Source: Deltaproteobacteria bacterium (GTDB taxonomy: Bacteria > Desulfobacterota > Desulfobacteria > Desulfobacterales > Desulfatirhabdiaceae). Taken from it: a DNA stretch of 9,550 bases. Both the position numbers and the translations under genes were made by a program. Position 1 is the stretch's first letter. Every line of letters begins with the position of its first letter. The stretch lies in contig JAJYBO010000099.1 in the NCBI GenBank assembly GCA_021778975.1, positions 1 to 9,550 of the forward strand, written 5' to 3'. The notes beneath the pieces were generated by a model. The model worked only from the letters and a program-made list of their open reading frames with translations, was not told the origin of the DNA and made no database searches. Positions 1 to 7,337 of this stretch are shown piece after piece.

Positions 1-11
1 CGCTTTTTGAA

Positions 12-39
12 CCCCCACCCCTCCCCCGCTGGGGGGGGG
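12..39. repeat. C-run/G-run inverted repeat at left edge
   Basis: Three C runs (5, 4 and 5 bases, separated by A and T) are followed by GCT and an uninterrupted run of nine G. The last C run can pair with the G run to give a hairpin with a three-base loop. No T-run follows on either strand, so it is not a classical terminator. It lies just upstream of the first gene. What precedes it is outside the window, so its role (end of an upstream unit, leader structure or neutral low-complexity DNA) cannot be told. Homopolymer runs like this are also prone to sequencing-length errors. Confidence 0.5.
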
Positions 40-77
40 CTTAAGGAAAACGTAGTTTGTAACCGCCTGGAGTATAA

Positions 78-866
78 ATGCAAAAACGGACAATCAAGCT
101 CATTTCCTGGAACGTCAACGGCCTGAATGCCGTTATGGGCAAAGGTTTCGTTCAGTCTCTCAGGAGCATGAACGCCGATATCGTCGCCATTCAGGAAACC
201 AGGCTGCAAGAAAGCAAACTGACCGATGACATGCGCCGGATAGACGACTATCACGCTTTTTGGTCCTATTCCACCATCAAAAAAGGGTATAGCGGCGTCG
301 CCGTTTATACACGCATCCCGCCGCTATCGGTGCGCTACGGCATCGGCATTCCCGAATACGACGATGAAGGGCGGATATGCGAAGCCGATTTCGGCGATTT
401 CATATTTTTCAGTGTTTATTTTCCCAACGGTCAGATGGGCGCGGATCGTCTGGTCTATAAATTGAAGTTTTACGAAGCCTTTTTTGCCTGTGTCGGTGCG
501 TACAGACAGCAGGGACGCAGCGTTATCGTTTCCGGAGATTTCAACACAGCCCATAATGACATTGATCTCAAAAATCCTGAAGCCAACGCCACCTATTCCG
601 GATTCAAACTTGTCGAGAGAGAATGGATGAACTGGATGCTTCAGAACGGGTATGTAGATGCCTTCAGATACCTGTATCCCGATACGGTAAAGTATTCCTG
701 GTGGTCATACCGTTTCGGCGCCAGAACCAGAAACGTTGGATGGCGAATTGACTACATGGTCGTCTCTCAGGATATCCTGGAAAAAGGCTGGCTAAGAGAT
801 GCATTCATTGACACCGATATTGTCGGCTCCGACCATTGCCCCGTGGGCCTGATACTGACCATATGA
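78..866 (+). CDS. xth: Exodeoxyribonuclease III / class II AP endonuclease
   Basis: This 262-residue protein belongs to the exonuclease III / ExoA family of cytoplasmic base-excision repair enzymes. They cut the backbone 5' of abasic sites and remove 3' blocking groups, using a divalent metal. One endonuclease/exonuclease/phosphatase domain fills the whole length, which is normal for the family. Visible active-site elements are WNVNG (residues 11-15), QET with metal-binding Glu40, the VYFPNG segment around Tyr114, SGDFN with Asp154 and Asn156, WRIDY with Asp225, and the closing GSDH with Asp252 and His253. All key residues are present, so it should be active. The ATG start has GGAG at 69-72 with a five-base spacer, and the family's first strand (IKLISWN) begins six residues in, so the start is well placed. 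The WNVNGLNAV N-terminus looks closer to the ExoA-like branch than to E. coli XthA; that judgement is from memory. Confidence 0.95.
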   Translation: MQKRTIKLISWNVNGLNAVMGKGFVQSLRSMNADIVAIQETRLQESKLTDDMRRIDDYHAFWSYSTIKKGYSGVAVYTRIPPLSVRYGIGIPEYDDEGRICEADFGDFIFFSVYFPNGQMGADRLVYKLKFYEAFFACVGAYRQQGRSVIVSGDFNTAHNDIDLKNPEANATYSGFKLVEREWMNWMLQNGYVDAFRYLYPDTVKYSWWSYRFGARTRNVGWRIDYMVVSQDILEKGWLRDAFIDTDIVGSDHCPVGLILTI

Positions 867-998
867 CAAGCACCGCTTCCATTCCTGAATCTTTTTTGCG
901 ATGGATGTCTCTTTAACGGCATACACGGTCGAATGACCCCTCTTCCTCTCTCTCTCTGCTGAAAAAATGGTATGTATCGAAACACAAAGGAGACACTT

Positions 999-1199
999 AT
1001 GCCAATCTATGAGTATGAATGTGAAAAATGTCAGCACCAATTTGAAGTTCTCGTATTCAAAAGCGATGCGGAAGAAGCCAAACCCTGTCCCTGCTGCGGG
1101 TCGTTTGAAACCCACAAGCTGATCAGTTGCGCCAGTTTTCTCGGAGACTCCGGGTTGAGCGCCTGTACATCCGCGGCGTCTGGACGCGGGTTTTCCTGA
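999..1199 (+). CDS. FmdB-family small zinc ribbon protein
   Basis: This is a 66-residue protein of the FmdB / putative regulatory zinc ribbon family. It opens with the family's hallmark MPIYEYEC and has two cysteine pairs, Cys8-x2-Cys11 and Cys30-x2-Cys33 (the second in a CPCCGS context), which should bind one zinc ion. The tail after about residue 45 is Ser/Ala/Gly-rich and probably disordered, as is usual in this family. The start at 999 is preferred over an in-frame ATG at 972 because AAAGGAG (986-992) sits six bases before 999 and the family begins exactly at MPIYEYEC. FmdB was named as a possible regulator of formamidase, but most relatives have no proven role, and nothing next to it here (repair nuclease before, helicase after) shows its partner. 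Confidence 0.9.
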   Translation: MPIYEYECEKCQHQFEVLVFKSDAEEAKPCPCCGSFETHKLISCASFLGDSGLSACTSAASGRGFS

Positions 1200-1268
1200 G
1201 CATCGTAATTCTGGCGGCGGTTGGCCGCTTTCACAGAGCTTTTTATTACCCTATCTAACTGGAATATC

Positions 1269-3125
1269 ATGAATCTTTCTTTTCAGCAGCAGCAGGCTGT
1301 CGAGTATCTGGGCTCCCCCACCCTGGTGGTGGCGGGGGCCGGATCCGGTAAGACCCGAACTCTGACCGCCAAAATCGCCTATTTAACCGAACACGGCATC
1401 GCCCCGGACCGTATTTTAGCCATTACCTTCACCAACAAAGCCGCGGAAGAAATGAAATCCCGCCTGGGCGATATGACCGGTATTCCCCTGTACCGCTTTC
1501 CCTGGGTGCGTACATTTCACTCGGCATGTTTCAAAATTTTCAAGGAACATTGCGCGCTGTTGGGATACCAGGCGCCGCTTCAGATTTTCGCCACCTACCA
1601 GCAGCAAAAGCTCATCAAGGACATTACGGTCGGTGTCATGAACATTGACAAGTCATTCGTACCGGTCATCGCCGCGGAAATTTCCAACGCCAAGAATTCC
1701 GGATCGCCGGAAGCCTATTTTTCCCGCAAACCCCGTGTGGGAAGGCGACGCATGATGGATATCTACACCCGTTACGAAGAGGAACTGAAATCTAAAAACG
1801 CTGTGGATTTCGACAATATCCTTTTTCTGACCCGCAATTTGCTGCGCGATCACGAATCCGTCAGAACCTTTTACCGAAACGCCTTCGACTATATTCTCTG
1901 CGATGAATATCAGGATACCAACAACATTCAGGAAGAACTGACCGGTCTCTTGATGAAAGACGGCAAACTGTTCTGTGTGGGGGACGACTGGCAGGCGATT
2001 TATTCCTTCAGAGGCAGCAATATAGATCACTTTTTGTCTTTTCAGCAAAAATACCGAAATGCCAGAGTGTTCCGGCTCGAACAGAATTACCGATCCGCCG
2101 ATGAAATCGTTCAGGTGGCCAATCATCTGATTGACAACAATTCCCACAAAATTGACAAGAAATGTTTTTCGGACAAAACAGGGGGACGGGTTGAACTCTA
2201 TGATTTCGACAATGACGCCGAAGAAGCCGGATGGGTCTGCGATATCATCAAACGTCTGAACCGTCAGGGAATTCAGATGGACCGTATGGCGGTGCTATAT
2301 CGCACCAAATTCTGCTCTCTGCCTTTCGAGCAAAATCTCCGTCTATCCGGCATTCCCTACCGGATGTTGGGCGGCAAGGGGTTCTTTGAACGCAAGGAAA
2401 TCCTGGATTTGAACTGCTACCTGACGGCGGCGGCGTTCATAAAGGATGACGCCGCGTTCGAACGTATTCTCAACACCCCAAAGCGGGGGATGGGGCCTGG
2501 CGCTGTCAAGAATCTCATGGCGATCAAAGGTCTTGACATGAGCCTTCAGGAGGCGGCGCGTAAAGCAATCCATGAAAAAATTCTGACCGCCAAAGTCTAT
2601 CAGGCGTTGAAAAATCTTCTCGACCTCCTGGACGATGTTCGGGATGCGGCCCCGGCGGACGCCCTCAAGACGGTTATAGAACGGGTTCATTACATGGATC
2701 ATCTCAAGGAATACGTGAAGTCGGACGCCATGGACTTGACCGCTCGTCATGAAAACATCGAACAGCTCATCTATGCGGCCTCTTTGAAACCCACGATTGT
2801 GGAATATCTGGAAGAAGCCGCCCTGGTGCGGGAAGACAAAAAGGACGACGCCGAAGACGTGTCCGCGGGGGTAAGCCTTTCGACCATTCACGCCGCCAAG
2901 GGACTTGAATTTCATGTGGTTTTTATCGTAGGATGCGAGGAGCAGCTTTTTCCTCACTGGCGATCTCTGGATACCCCGGACGGGTTGAACGAAGAACGCC
3001 GCTTGATGTATGTGGCGGTGACACGGTCGGAAAAATATTTGTTTTTAACCTCTGCGATGTATCGTAAAGGCCAGGTCAACCGCAAAAGTCGCTTTCTGAG
3101 AGAAATCGAAGCGGCGCTGTCATAA
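1269..3125 (+). CDS. UvrD/Rep-family superfamily 1A DNA helicase
   Basis: This 618-residue ATP-dependent 3'-5' DNA helicase resembles UvrD/Rep/PcrA. Motifs in order are: Q-motif region FQQQQ near residue 5; Walker A GAGSGKT (23-29) with Lys28; motif Ia TFTNKAAEEM (53-62); Walker B DEYQ (212-215); motif III GDDWQAIYSFRGS (238-250); motif IV QNYRS (272-276); motif V TIHAAKGLEF (539-548); motif VI VAVTRS (582-587). All catalytic residues are present. It is shorter than UvrD or PcrA (about 720 residues) and ends soon after motif VI, so the C-terminal extension that binds partners such as RNA polymerase is absent. An in-frame TTG at 1221 would add 16 residues, but it falls in a small GCGG/CCGC hairpin and has no convincing ribosome site; the ATG at 1269 puts the Q-motif at the normal distance. 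A repair or replication-restart role is inferred. The exact orthologue (UvrD, Rep or another clade) is not settled. Confidence 0.93.
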   Translation: MNLSFQQQQAVEYLGSPTLVVAGAGSGKTRTLTAKIAYLTEHGIAPDRILAITFTNKAAEEMKSRLGDMTGIPLYRFPWVRTFHSACFKIFKEHCALLGYQAPLQIFATYQQQKLIKDITVGVMNIDKSFVPVIAAEISNAKNSGSPEAYFSRKPRVGRRRMMDIYTRYEEELKSKNAVDFDNILFLTRNLLRDHESVRTFYRNAFDYILCDEYQDTNNIQEELTGLLMKDGKLFCVGDDWQAIYSFRGSNIDHFLSFQQKYRNARVFRLEQNYRSADEIVQVANHLIDNNSHKIDKKCFSDKTGGRVELYDFDNDAEEAGWVCDIIKRLNRQGIQMDRMAVLYRTKFCSLPFEQNLRLSGIPYRMLGGKGFFERKEILDLNCYLTAAAFIKDDAAFERILNTPKRGMGPGAVKNLMAIKGLDMSLQEAARKAIHEKILTAKVYQALKNLLDLLDDVRDAAPADALKTVIERVHYMDHLKEYVKSDAMDLTARHENIEQLIYAASLKPTIVEYLEEAALVREDKKDDAEDVSAGVSLSTIHAAKGLEFHVVFIVGCEEQLFPHWRSLDTPDGLNEERRLMYVAVTRSEKYLFLTSAMYRKGQVNRKSRFLREIEAALS

Positions 3126-3153
3126 CGCATCACATAAGGATATCAACAGAGCT

Positions 3154-3906
3154 ATGAGCATCATGGGTAAATTGCTTGGAGGCGCGATCGGTTTTGCCAT
3201 GGGAGGCCCGATCGGCGCGGTTGCCGGAGCTGTCTTTGGTCACGCCGTATTCGATGCCCACCCTGCGAATTTAGCGCCGCCTTCCAGACTGTCATATGGA
3301 GAGTCATCTCAGATTACGTTTTTTGTAGCGGCATTTTCCATGCTGGCCAAGGTGGCGCGCGCCGACGGTCAGGTGTCCCGTCAGGAGATGGATGCTATCC
3401 GCCAGTTCATGACGCATGACCTGAATTTAAGCCCGGAAAATCAGCACATCGCTCTGAACATTTTCCACACCGCGCTGGAATCTCCGGAACCGTTTGAGAG
3501 CTTTGCCTCGCAGTTTTACGGCCAGTTTCATGTCCAGCCGCAAATGCTGGAGCTGATGATAGATATTTTGCTCCGGGTTTCGGCTTCGGATGGCGGCATC
3601 AGCACCAGCGAAGAGCGGATGATCCAGTCGGCGGCTTCCATTTTTGGTTTCAGCAACGCGCAGTATGCAGCGATGCGCTCACGGTACGCCCGCGATGTCA
3701 ACCAGTATTACGCGGTGTTGGGATGCGCGCCGGGCGATCCGGACGATCATATCAAACGTCAGTACCGTAAAATGGTTTCCGAATATCATCCCGATAAAAT
3801 CCTTTCCAAAGGGCTTCCCGACGAATTTGTCAAATTCGCCAACGACAAATTCAACCAGATTCAGGAAGCCTATGACGCTATCAAAAAAGAAAGGGGTATT
3901 TCCTGA
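3154..3906 (+). CDS. djlA: DjlA-like co-chaperone with TerB and J domains
   Basis: This 250-residue protein has the DjlA layout. The glycine-rich hydrophobic N-terminus (about residues 5-34, with GxxxG spacing) suits a short membrane anchor. A TerB-like helical domain follows (about 50-180), with two acidic repeats, ARADGQVSRQE (69-79) and SASDGGISTSEE (143-154). A C-terminal J domain (about 184-250) carries the HPD tripeptide at 212-214, needed to stimulate DnaK ATPase. E. coli DjlA is anchored in the inner membrane with the J domain in the cytoplasm and affects envelope-stress signalling; the same topology is inferred here. The start has AAGGA at 3136-3140, a rather long 13 bases upstream; ATG at 3163 is an alternative. 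The protein ends at a natural point after the J domain, and its stop codon overlaps the proposed start of the next gene, a lipopolysaccharide-type glycosyltransferase. Confidence 0.9.
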   Translation: MSIMGKLLGGAIGFAMGGPIGAVAGAVFGHAVFDAHPANLAPPSRLSYGESSQITFFVAAFSMLAKVARADGQVSRQEMDAIRQFMTHDLNLSPENQHIALNIFHTALESPEPFESFASQFYGQFHVQPQMLELMIDILLRVSASDGGISTSEERMIQSAASIFGFSNAQYAAMRSRYARDVNQYYAVLGCAPGDPDDHIKRQYRKMVSEYHPDKILSKGLPDEFVKFANDKFNQIQEAYDAIKKERGIS

Positions 3907-5000
3907 ACGGCGTCCCTTTTCTCGATATCGGCAACAAACGCTCTCTGAGCGGCATCCTCCTGATTCAACTGGGAGATATTGGGGATGTCGTTTTGACGCT
4001 GCCCGCCGTCCGAACGCTGCGCGACCATTATCCGCACGCCCGCATTGTGGTCTGTGTTCGAGATAAGGCCACGGAAATTATGGAAGATTGTCCGTGGGTA
4101 TCCTCTGTGATGACGGTTAAACCCGATCACCGGGGGTTCCGGAACGCGGTGGAATATCAGTTCCGCTGGTTTCGAGAACTGCGCCAAAGCCATTTTGACA
4201 TAGCCGTTGATCTGCGCACCGGAACGCGCGGCGCCATCATGGCCAGGCTTTCCGGCGCGCCCATACGCATCGGGCGTTTTGCGGAAGACGGCGGGCTGTG
4301 GCGAAACCGGATGTTCACGACGCTGGTACAGCCGGAAAACGAATTGACGCAATATGCGGCCGAACACAATCTGAATATCCTGGCGCCCCTTCACCTCAAT
4401 GTCAAAGACCGCCGACCTCACATCATCATCCCCCCCCTTAGACGGGAGGCGGCGCTTGCCCTGTGGTCGCGGGAGCGGGTATCTTCAGAGAAACCCGTCA
4501 TCGCCTTTCATCCGTTTTCGTTATGGAAATATAAAGAGTGGCGGATGGATGCGTGCGCCAGAATGGTGGACGCCATTCAGCTTCGGTACGGCGCAGGCGT
4601 CGTCATTACCGGATCGCCGGACGAGCGTGACCGCGCCGAACAGCTTATGGCGTTGTGTCAATCCCGGCCCGTCAATCTGGCGGGAAAAACATCCATTGGA
4701 GAACTGGCGGCAGTGCTGTCGCTATGCCGCGGGTTCATTGGCGTTGACACGGCCGCACTCCATATCGCTGCCGCTGTCGGCGTTTCTACACTGGGAATAT
4801 TCGGACCATCATCTCAGGCTTGCTGGGCGCCTCGAGGAAATCGCCATCAGGTGATTTCCAGCGCCATGTCCTGTGTTCCCTGCCGTCAAAAAGGCTGCCA
4901 AGATTCTGAAATCAGTCGCTGCCTGGACACCCTCACGTTTGACGATGTTCAGGAAAAATTGAAAGGCTTCATGACGGAACAGATAGATACATCTCCATAA
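3903..5000 (+). CDS. GT9 heptosyltransferase, probable CTG start
   Basis: Glycosyltransferase family 9 protein (ADP-heptose:LPS heptosyltransferase type), cytoplasmic face of the inner membrane, adding heptose to the lipopolysaccharide core or a related glycan. From the CTG at 3903 it has 365 residues, close to the family norm. Key parts are the first strand and catalytic loop ILLIQLGDIGDVV (18-30), whose Asp28 aligns with the catalytic Asp13 of E. coli WaaC; HPFSLWKYKEW (203-213); GSPDERDR (237-244); the nucleotide-sugar site VDTAALHIAA then GIFGPS (281-303); and a Cys-rich CVPCRQKGC segment. The first usual start codon (TTG, 3993) would delete Asp28. Between the in-frame stop at 3873 and 3993 there is no ATG, GTG or TTG. 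CTG at 3903 overlaps the djlA TGA and has GAAAGGGG just upstream, suggesting reinitiation. CTG at 3945 is a second option. Acceptor and exact step are unknown. Confidence 0.88.
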   Translation: MNGVPFLDIGNKRSLSGILLIQLGDIGDVVLTLPAVRTLRDHYPHARIVVCVRDKATEIMEDCPWVSSVMTVKPDHRGFRNAVEYQFRWFRELRQSHFDIAVDLRTGTRGAIMARLSGAPIRIGRFAEDGGLWRNRMFTTLVQPENELTQYAAEHNLNILAPLHLNVKDRRPHIIIPPLRREAALALWSRERVSSEKPVIAFHPFSLWKYKEWRMDACARMVDAIQLRYGAGVVITGSPDERDRAEQLMALCQSRPVNLAGKTSIGELAAVLSLCRGFIGVDTAALHIAAAVGVSTLGIFGPSSQACWAPRGNRHQVISSAMSCVPCRQKGCQDSEISRCLDTLTFDDVQEKLKGFMTEQIDTSP

Positions 5001-5069
5001 AAAATGTTCTTCACTTATTGGAAAACCCGCCTATTGAAGTTATTGCAACCTATCGCAAGAGGATAAACC

Positions 5070-5960
5070 ATGAAACCATCCATTGTCATTGTGGGGTGCG
5101 GGCGCATGGGGACAGCCCTGGCCAAAACGCTTTCGGACAGATCATGGCCGGTTATAGGGACATCGAGTCTTCACAGGTCATCTGCTCAGAAAGTGGCGGA
5201 TATCTGTCATGCCCCCACCGCTACCGATACCCCTTGGGAAATAACGTCCAGAGCCGATGTCGTGTTTCTGACGACACCCGATGGGATGATTGCATCCGTA
5301 TGCAACGACATCGCCCACCATGACGGCTTTGCGAAAGAGGCTGTGGTATTGCATTGTTCCGGTGTTCACGCCTCGACCATCCTTGAAGCGGCGCATCGGA
5401 ATGGCGCATGGATCGGCTCGATGCATCCGCTGCAAAGTTTCGCTTCCGTAGATTTGTCGCAAAATCCGTTCAAAGGCATACGGGTGGCCATCGAAGGCGA
5501 TGCCAGGGCCGTATCGCTGACAACCCGAATTGTCGAAGAACTGGATGCCATGCCCCTCAATATCGCAACGTTGGGAAAACCGCTTTATCACGCAGCGGCG
5601 GTGGTGGCCTCCAATTTTCTGGTAACGCTGATGGGAGCGGCTTTGCGGATGATCGAACAGGCAGGCGTAACGTCCACAGAGGCGTTTGACGTTCTGAAAC
5701 CTTTGATCGAGGGAACACTGGCCAATATCGGAAAAGCAGGGGTTTATCAGGCGCTCACCGGACCGGTGGTCCGCGGCGACCTGCAGACCATTGAAACCCA
5801 CATTCTGGCAATGGAAGAAACCATGCCGGACATGCTTCCTCTGTACCGTTGTCTGATACAATATACGGCGATGATGGCGGTAGAGGGAAACCGAATATCC
5901 GATGATGGATTCAGCGCCTTACAGAAAATATGGGTGAAGAAGGCGCCGCCCATTCTCTGA
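5070..5960 (+). CDS. Rossmann-like / DUF2520 oxidoreductase-type protein
   Basis: This 296-residue protein has an N-terminal Rossmann fold and a C-terminal helical DUF2520 domain, an arrangement resembling pyrroline-5-carboxylate reductase and 6-phosphogluconate dehydrogenase. The dinucleotide-binding loop is GCGRMG (9-14). Other family landmarks are VVFLTTPDGMI (64-74), HCSGVH (95-100), MHPLQSF (118-124) and YHAAAVVASN (173-182), whose Tyr/His/Asn are candidate active-site residues. An NAD(P)-dependent reductase is inferred. From memory, some proteins of this architecture have been linked to ketopantoate reduction (PanG), but no panB or panC gene is present here to support that. The ATG at 5070 is supported by AAGAGGA (5057-5063) with a six-base spacer. 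It lies 69 bases after the glycosyltransferase on the same strand and may share its transcript; the last gene of the + strand block. Confidence 0.88.
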   Translation: MKPSIVIVGCGRMGTALAKTLSDRSWPVIGTSSLHRSSAQKVADICHAPTATDTPWEITSRADVVFLTTPDGMIASVCNDIAHHDGFAKEAVVLHCSGVHASTILEAAHRNGAWIGSMHPLQSFASVDLSQNPFKGIRVAIEGDARAVSLTTRIVEELDAMPLNIATLGKPLYHAAAVVASNFLVTLMGAALRMIEQAGVTSTEAFDVLKPLIEGTLANIGKAGVYQALTGPVVRGDLQTIETHILAMEETMPDMLPLYRCLIQYTAMMAVEGNRISDDGFSALQKIWVKKAPPIL

Positions 5961-5986
5961 AGAACGCTTGCCCGAAGGGGTGCGCC

Positions 5987-7297
5987 TTATGTCCTCGAAA
6001 ATGTTTCTGCCATTTGCTGTCGCAGTACGTCTTGATAAACAATTTCGATTTTTTCGAAAATGGAGCGCCATCCCAGAGAGGTTACGCAGGATGCCACACA
6101 GGTTTGTCCGTCGGATGCGCGGCGGTGGCTTCGTTCGAGCTGACGGCCGATAGCCGCTGAAAGATTTTTTACAAATTCCGGTAAATCAGCGGCCACCGGT
6201 TCATCCGTCCGGATCAACCGCGGCATGGGAACCCGTTCTAAAAATCCATTTTCTTCCAGAGTGGCGGGAAGCCATGTATCCAGCCCCGGCAGATCGGTCA
6301 CCACGACCCGGCACCCACACGCCATGGCTTCCAGCACCACCAGTGGCAGCCCTTCAAAGAAAGACGGCAGGACAAAAACCTGCGAGGCGCGCAGCACATC
6401 CGCCAGCGCTTCCTGAGACAATGCACCCGTAAATTCCATCCGACAGTCTGGACGATTCAAATTGCATGACATGTCCACCGCATCCGCATCTCCGGTAGAA
6501 CCGGCAAATTTTGCCACAAGAGAACACCCTTTCGGAATTGCGACATGCGATAACGCTTCGATCAGCCACGGAACGCCCTTGGGTTTGCTGATCTTTCCCG
6601 CATACGCCATCTGAAGTCTGGTTGGTGCGGCGTCATCACATTCGCCTGCGCCGCCGCGGCAAAAGATATCCTCTCGATATCCTGCACCAATCACACGAAT
6701 GCGCTGCTCCGGAATGCCATAACTATCGCGGATTTGGGCCGATTGATAAGGATGCAGCGCCATAACGGCGTCAACTTTGGAACAATCTGGGATCACATGA
6801 GAAATCAGATGAGGCGCCCGCCCCAACTGACGGAATTCCGTGCCGTGACAGGTCGTGACGACGGGAATATCCGGAAACATCCGACGCGCCAGCGCGGTGA
6901 CCAGCCACAGGTGATGGGTATGCACAATATCCGGGGAAAAATCTTCTACGGCAAGCTGCAACGCCTGTTTGAAAGATTTCAGATAGCGGTTCAGCATTTC
7001 TGGCGAAAACATTGAAAACCGGGTGCTGACATATGGCATGATGTCGCTCATGCCCGCGACGGGAAATGGCAGTTCCGGTGTATCGAATCGGACGGCAAAA
7101 ATATCGTTTTCCAAAAGCCCTGTAATTTCAGGATGCGGCAGCGCGGAGGGGATACCCACAACCACTCGTTGATGATACGATTTCAGAGCCGCCTGGCGAA
7201 CAATCGCTTGAAGAAAGACGCCGCTACCCGTTTTACCGGGCTGCTGAGACAAAACATGTAAAATGCGTTTTTCGGAAGATTTCATGGAAACCTGCAT
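5987..7297 (-). CDS. Family 4 glycosyltransferase (GT-B fold)
   Basis: This 436-residue retaining-type glycosyltransferase of family GT4 has two Rossmann-like lobes. The N-terminal lobe shows ILHVLSQQP (12-20) followed by the TGSG loop (23-26), the HTHH strand end (126-129), CHGTEF (150-155) and a GAGYRED turn (204-210) that starts the linker. The C-terminal donor-binding lobe begins at YAGKISKPKG (232-241) and carries the EX7E motif EGLPLVVLE (Glu315, Glu323) and ACGCRVVVTD. All hallmark residues are intact. The donor sugar and acceptor cannot be read from sequence; envelope polysaccharide or LPS synthesis is inferred. An in-frame ATG at 7285 (MKSSEKRILHV) is an equally likely start, with AGG six bases before it, while the one at 7297 has no clear ribosome site. 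It follows the Fic gene after 40 bases, so it may be its third operon member, but its base composition matches the left block rather than the Fic gene. Confidence 0.9.
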   Translation of the reverse strand: MQVSMKSSEKRILHVLSQQPGKTGSGVFLQAIVRQAALKSYHQRVVVGIPSALPHPEITGLLENDIFAVRFDTPELPFPVAGMSDIMPYVSTRFSMFSPEMLNRYLKSFKQALQLAVEDFSPDIVHTHHLWLVTALARRMFPDIPVVTTCHGTEFRQLGRAPHLISHVIPDCSKVDAVMALHPYQSAQIRDSYGIPEQRIRVIGAGYREDIFCRGGAGECDDAAPTRLQMAYAGKISKPKGVPWLIEALSHVAIPKGCSLVAKFAGSTGDADAVDMSCNLNRPDCRMEFTGALSQEALADVLRASQVFVLPSFFEGLPLVVLEAMACGCRVVVTDLPGLDTWLPATLEENGFLERVPMPRLIRTDEPVAADLPEFVKNLSAAIGRQLERSHRRASDGQTCVASCVTSLGWRSIFEKIEIVYQDVLRQQMAETFSRT

Positions 7298-7337
7298 ATC
7301 ATAATGATAGACGCTGGTTCAGTTTAATGGGATTCGC

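Noticed and set aside
972..998. Nine-residue N-terminal extension of the FmdB-type protein
   Set aside because: The family begins at MPIYEYEC and a strong AAAGGAG ribosome site serves 999 directly.
867..998. Promoter or terminator between xth and the FmdB-type gene
   Set aside because: TTGCGA has no acceptable -10 partner at 17 bases, and the T-run at 889-894 has only a four-base inverted repeat before it. The CT-rich tract at 937-958 is simple low-complexity sequence with no clear role.
1217..1228. GCGG-TTGG-CCGC hairpin after the FmdB-type gene as a terminator
   Set aside because: The stem is only four base pairs and is followed by just three T, so it is too weak to call.
1653..2957. Long reading frames opposite the helicase gene
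   Set aside because: They lack recognisable motifs and ribosome sites and lie fully antisense to a helicase with all motifs intact.
5961..5986. Stem in the convergent gap as a bidirectional terminator
   Set aside because: Pairing needs two wobbles and a mismatch on one strand and fails on the other, and no T-run follows.
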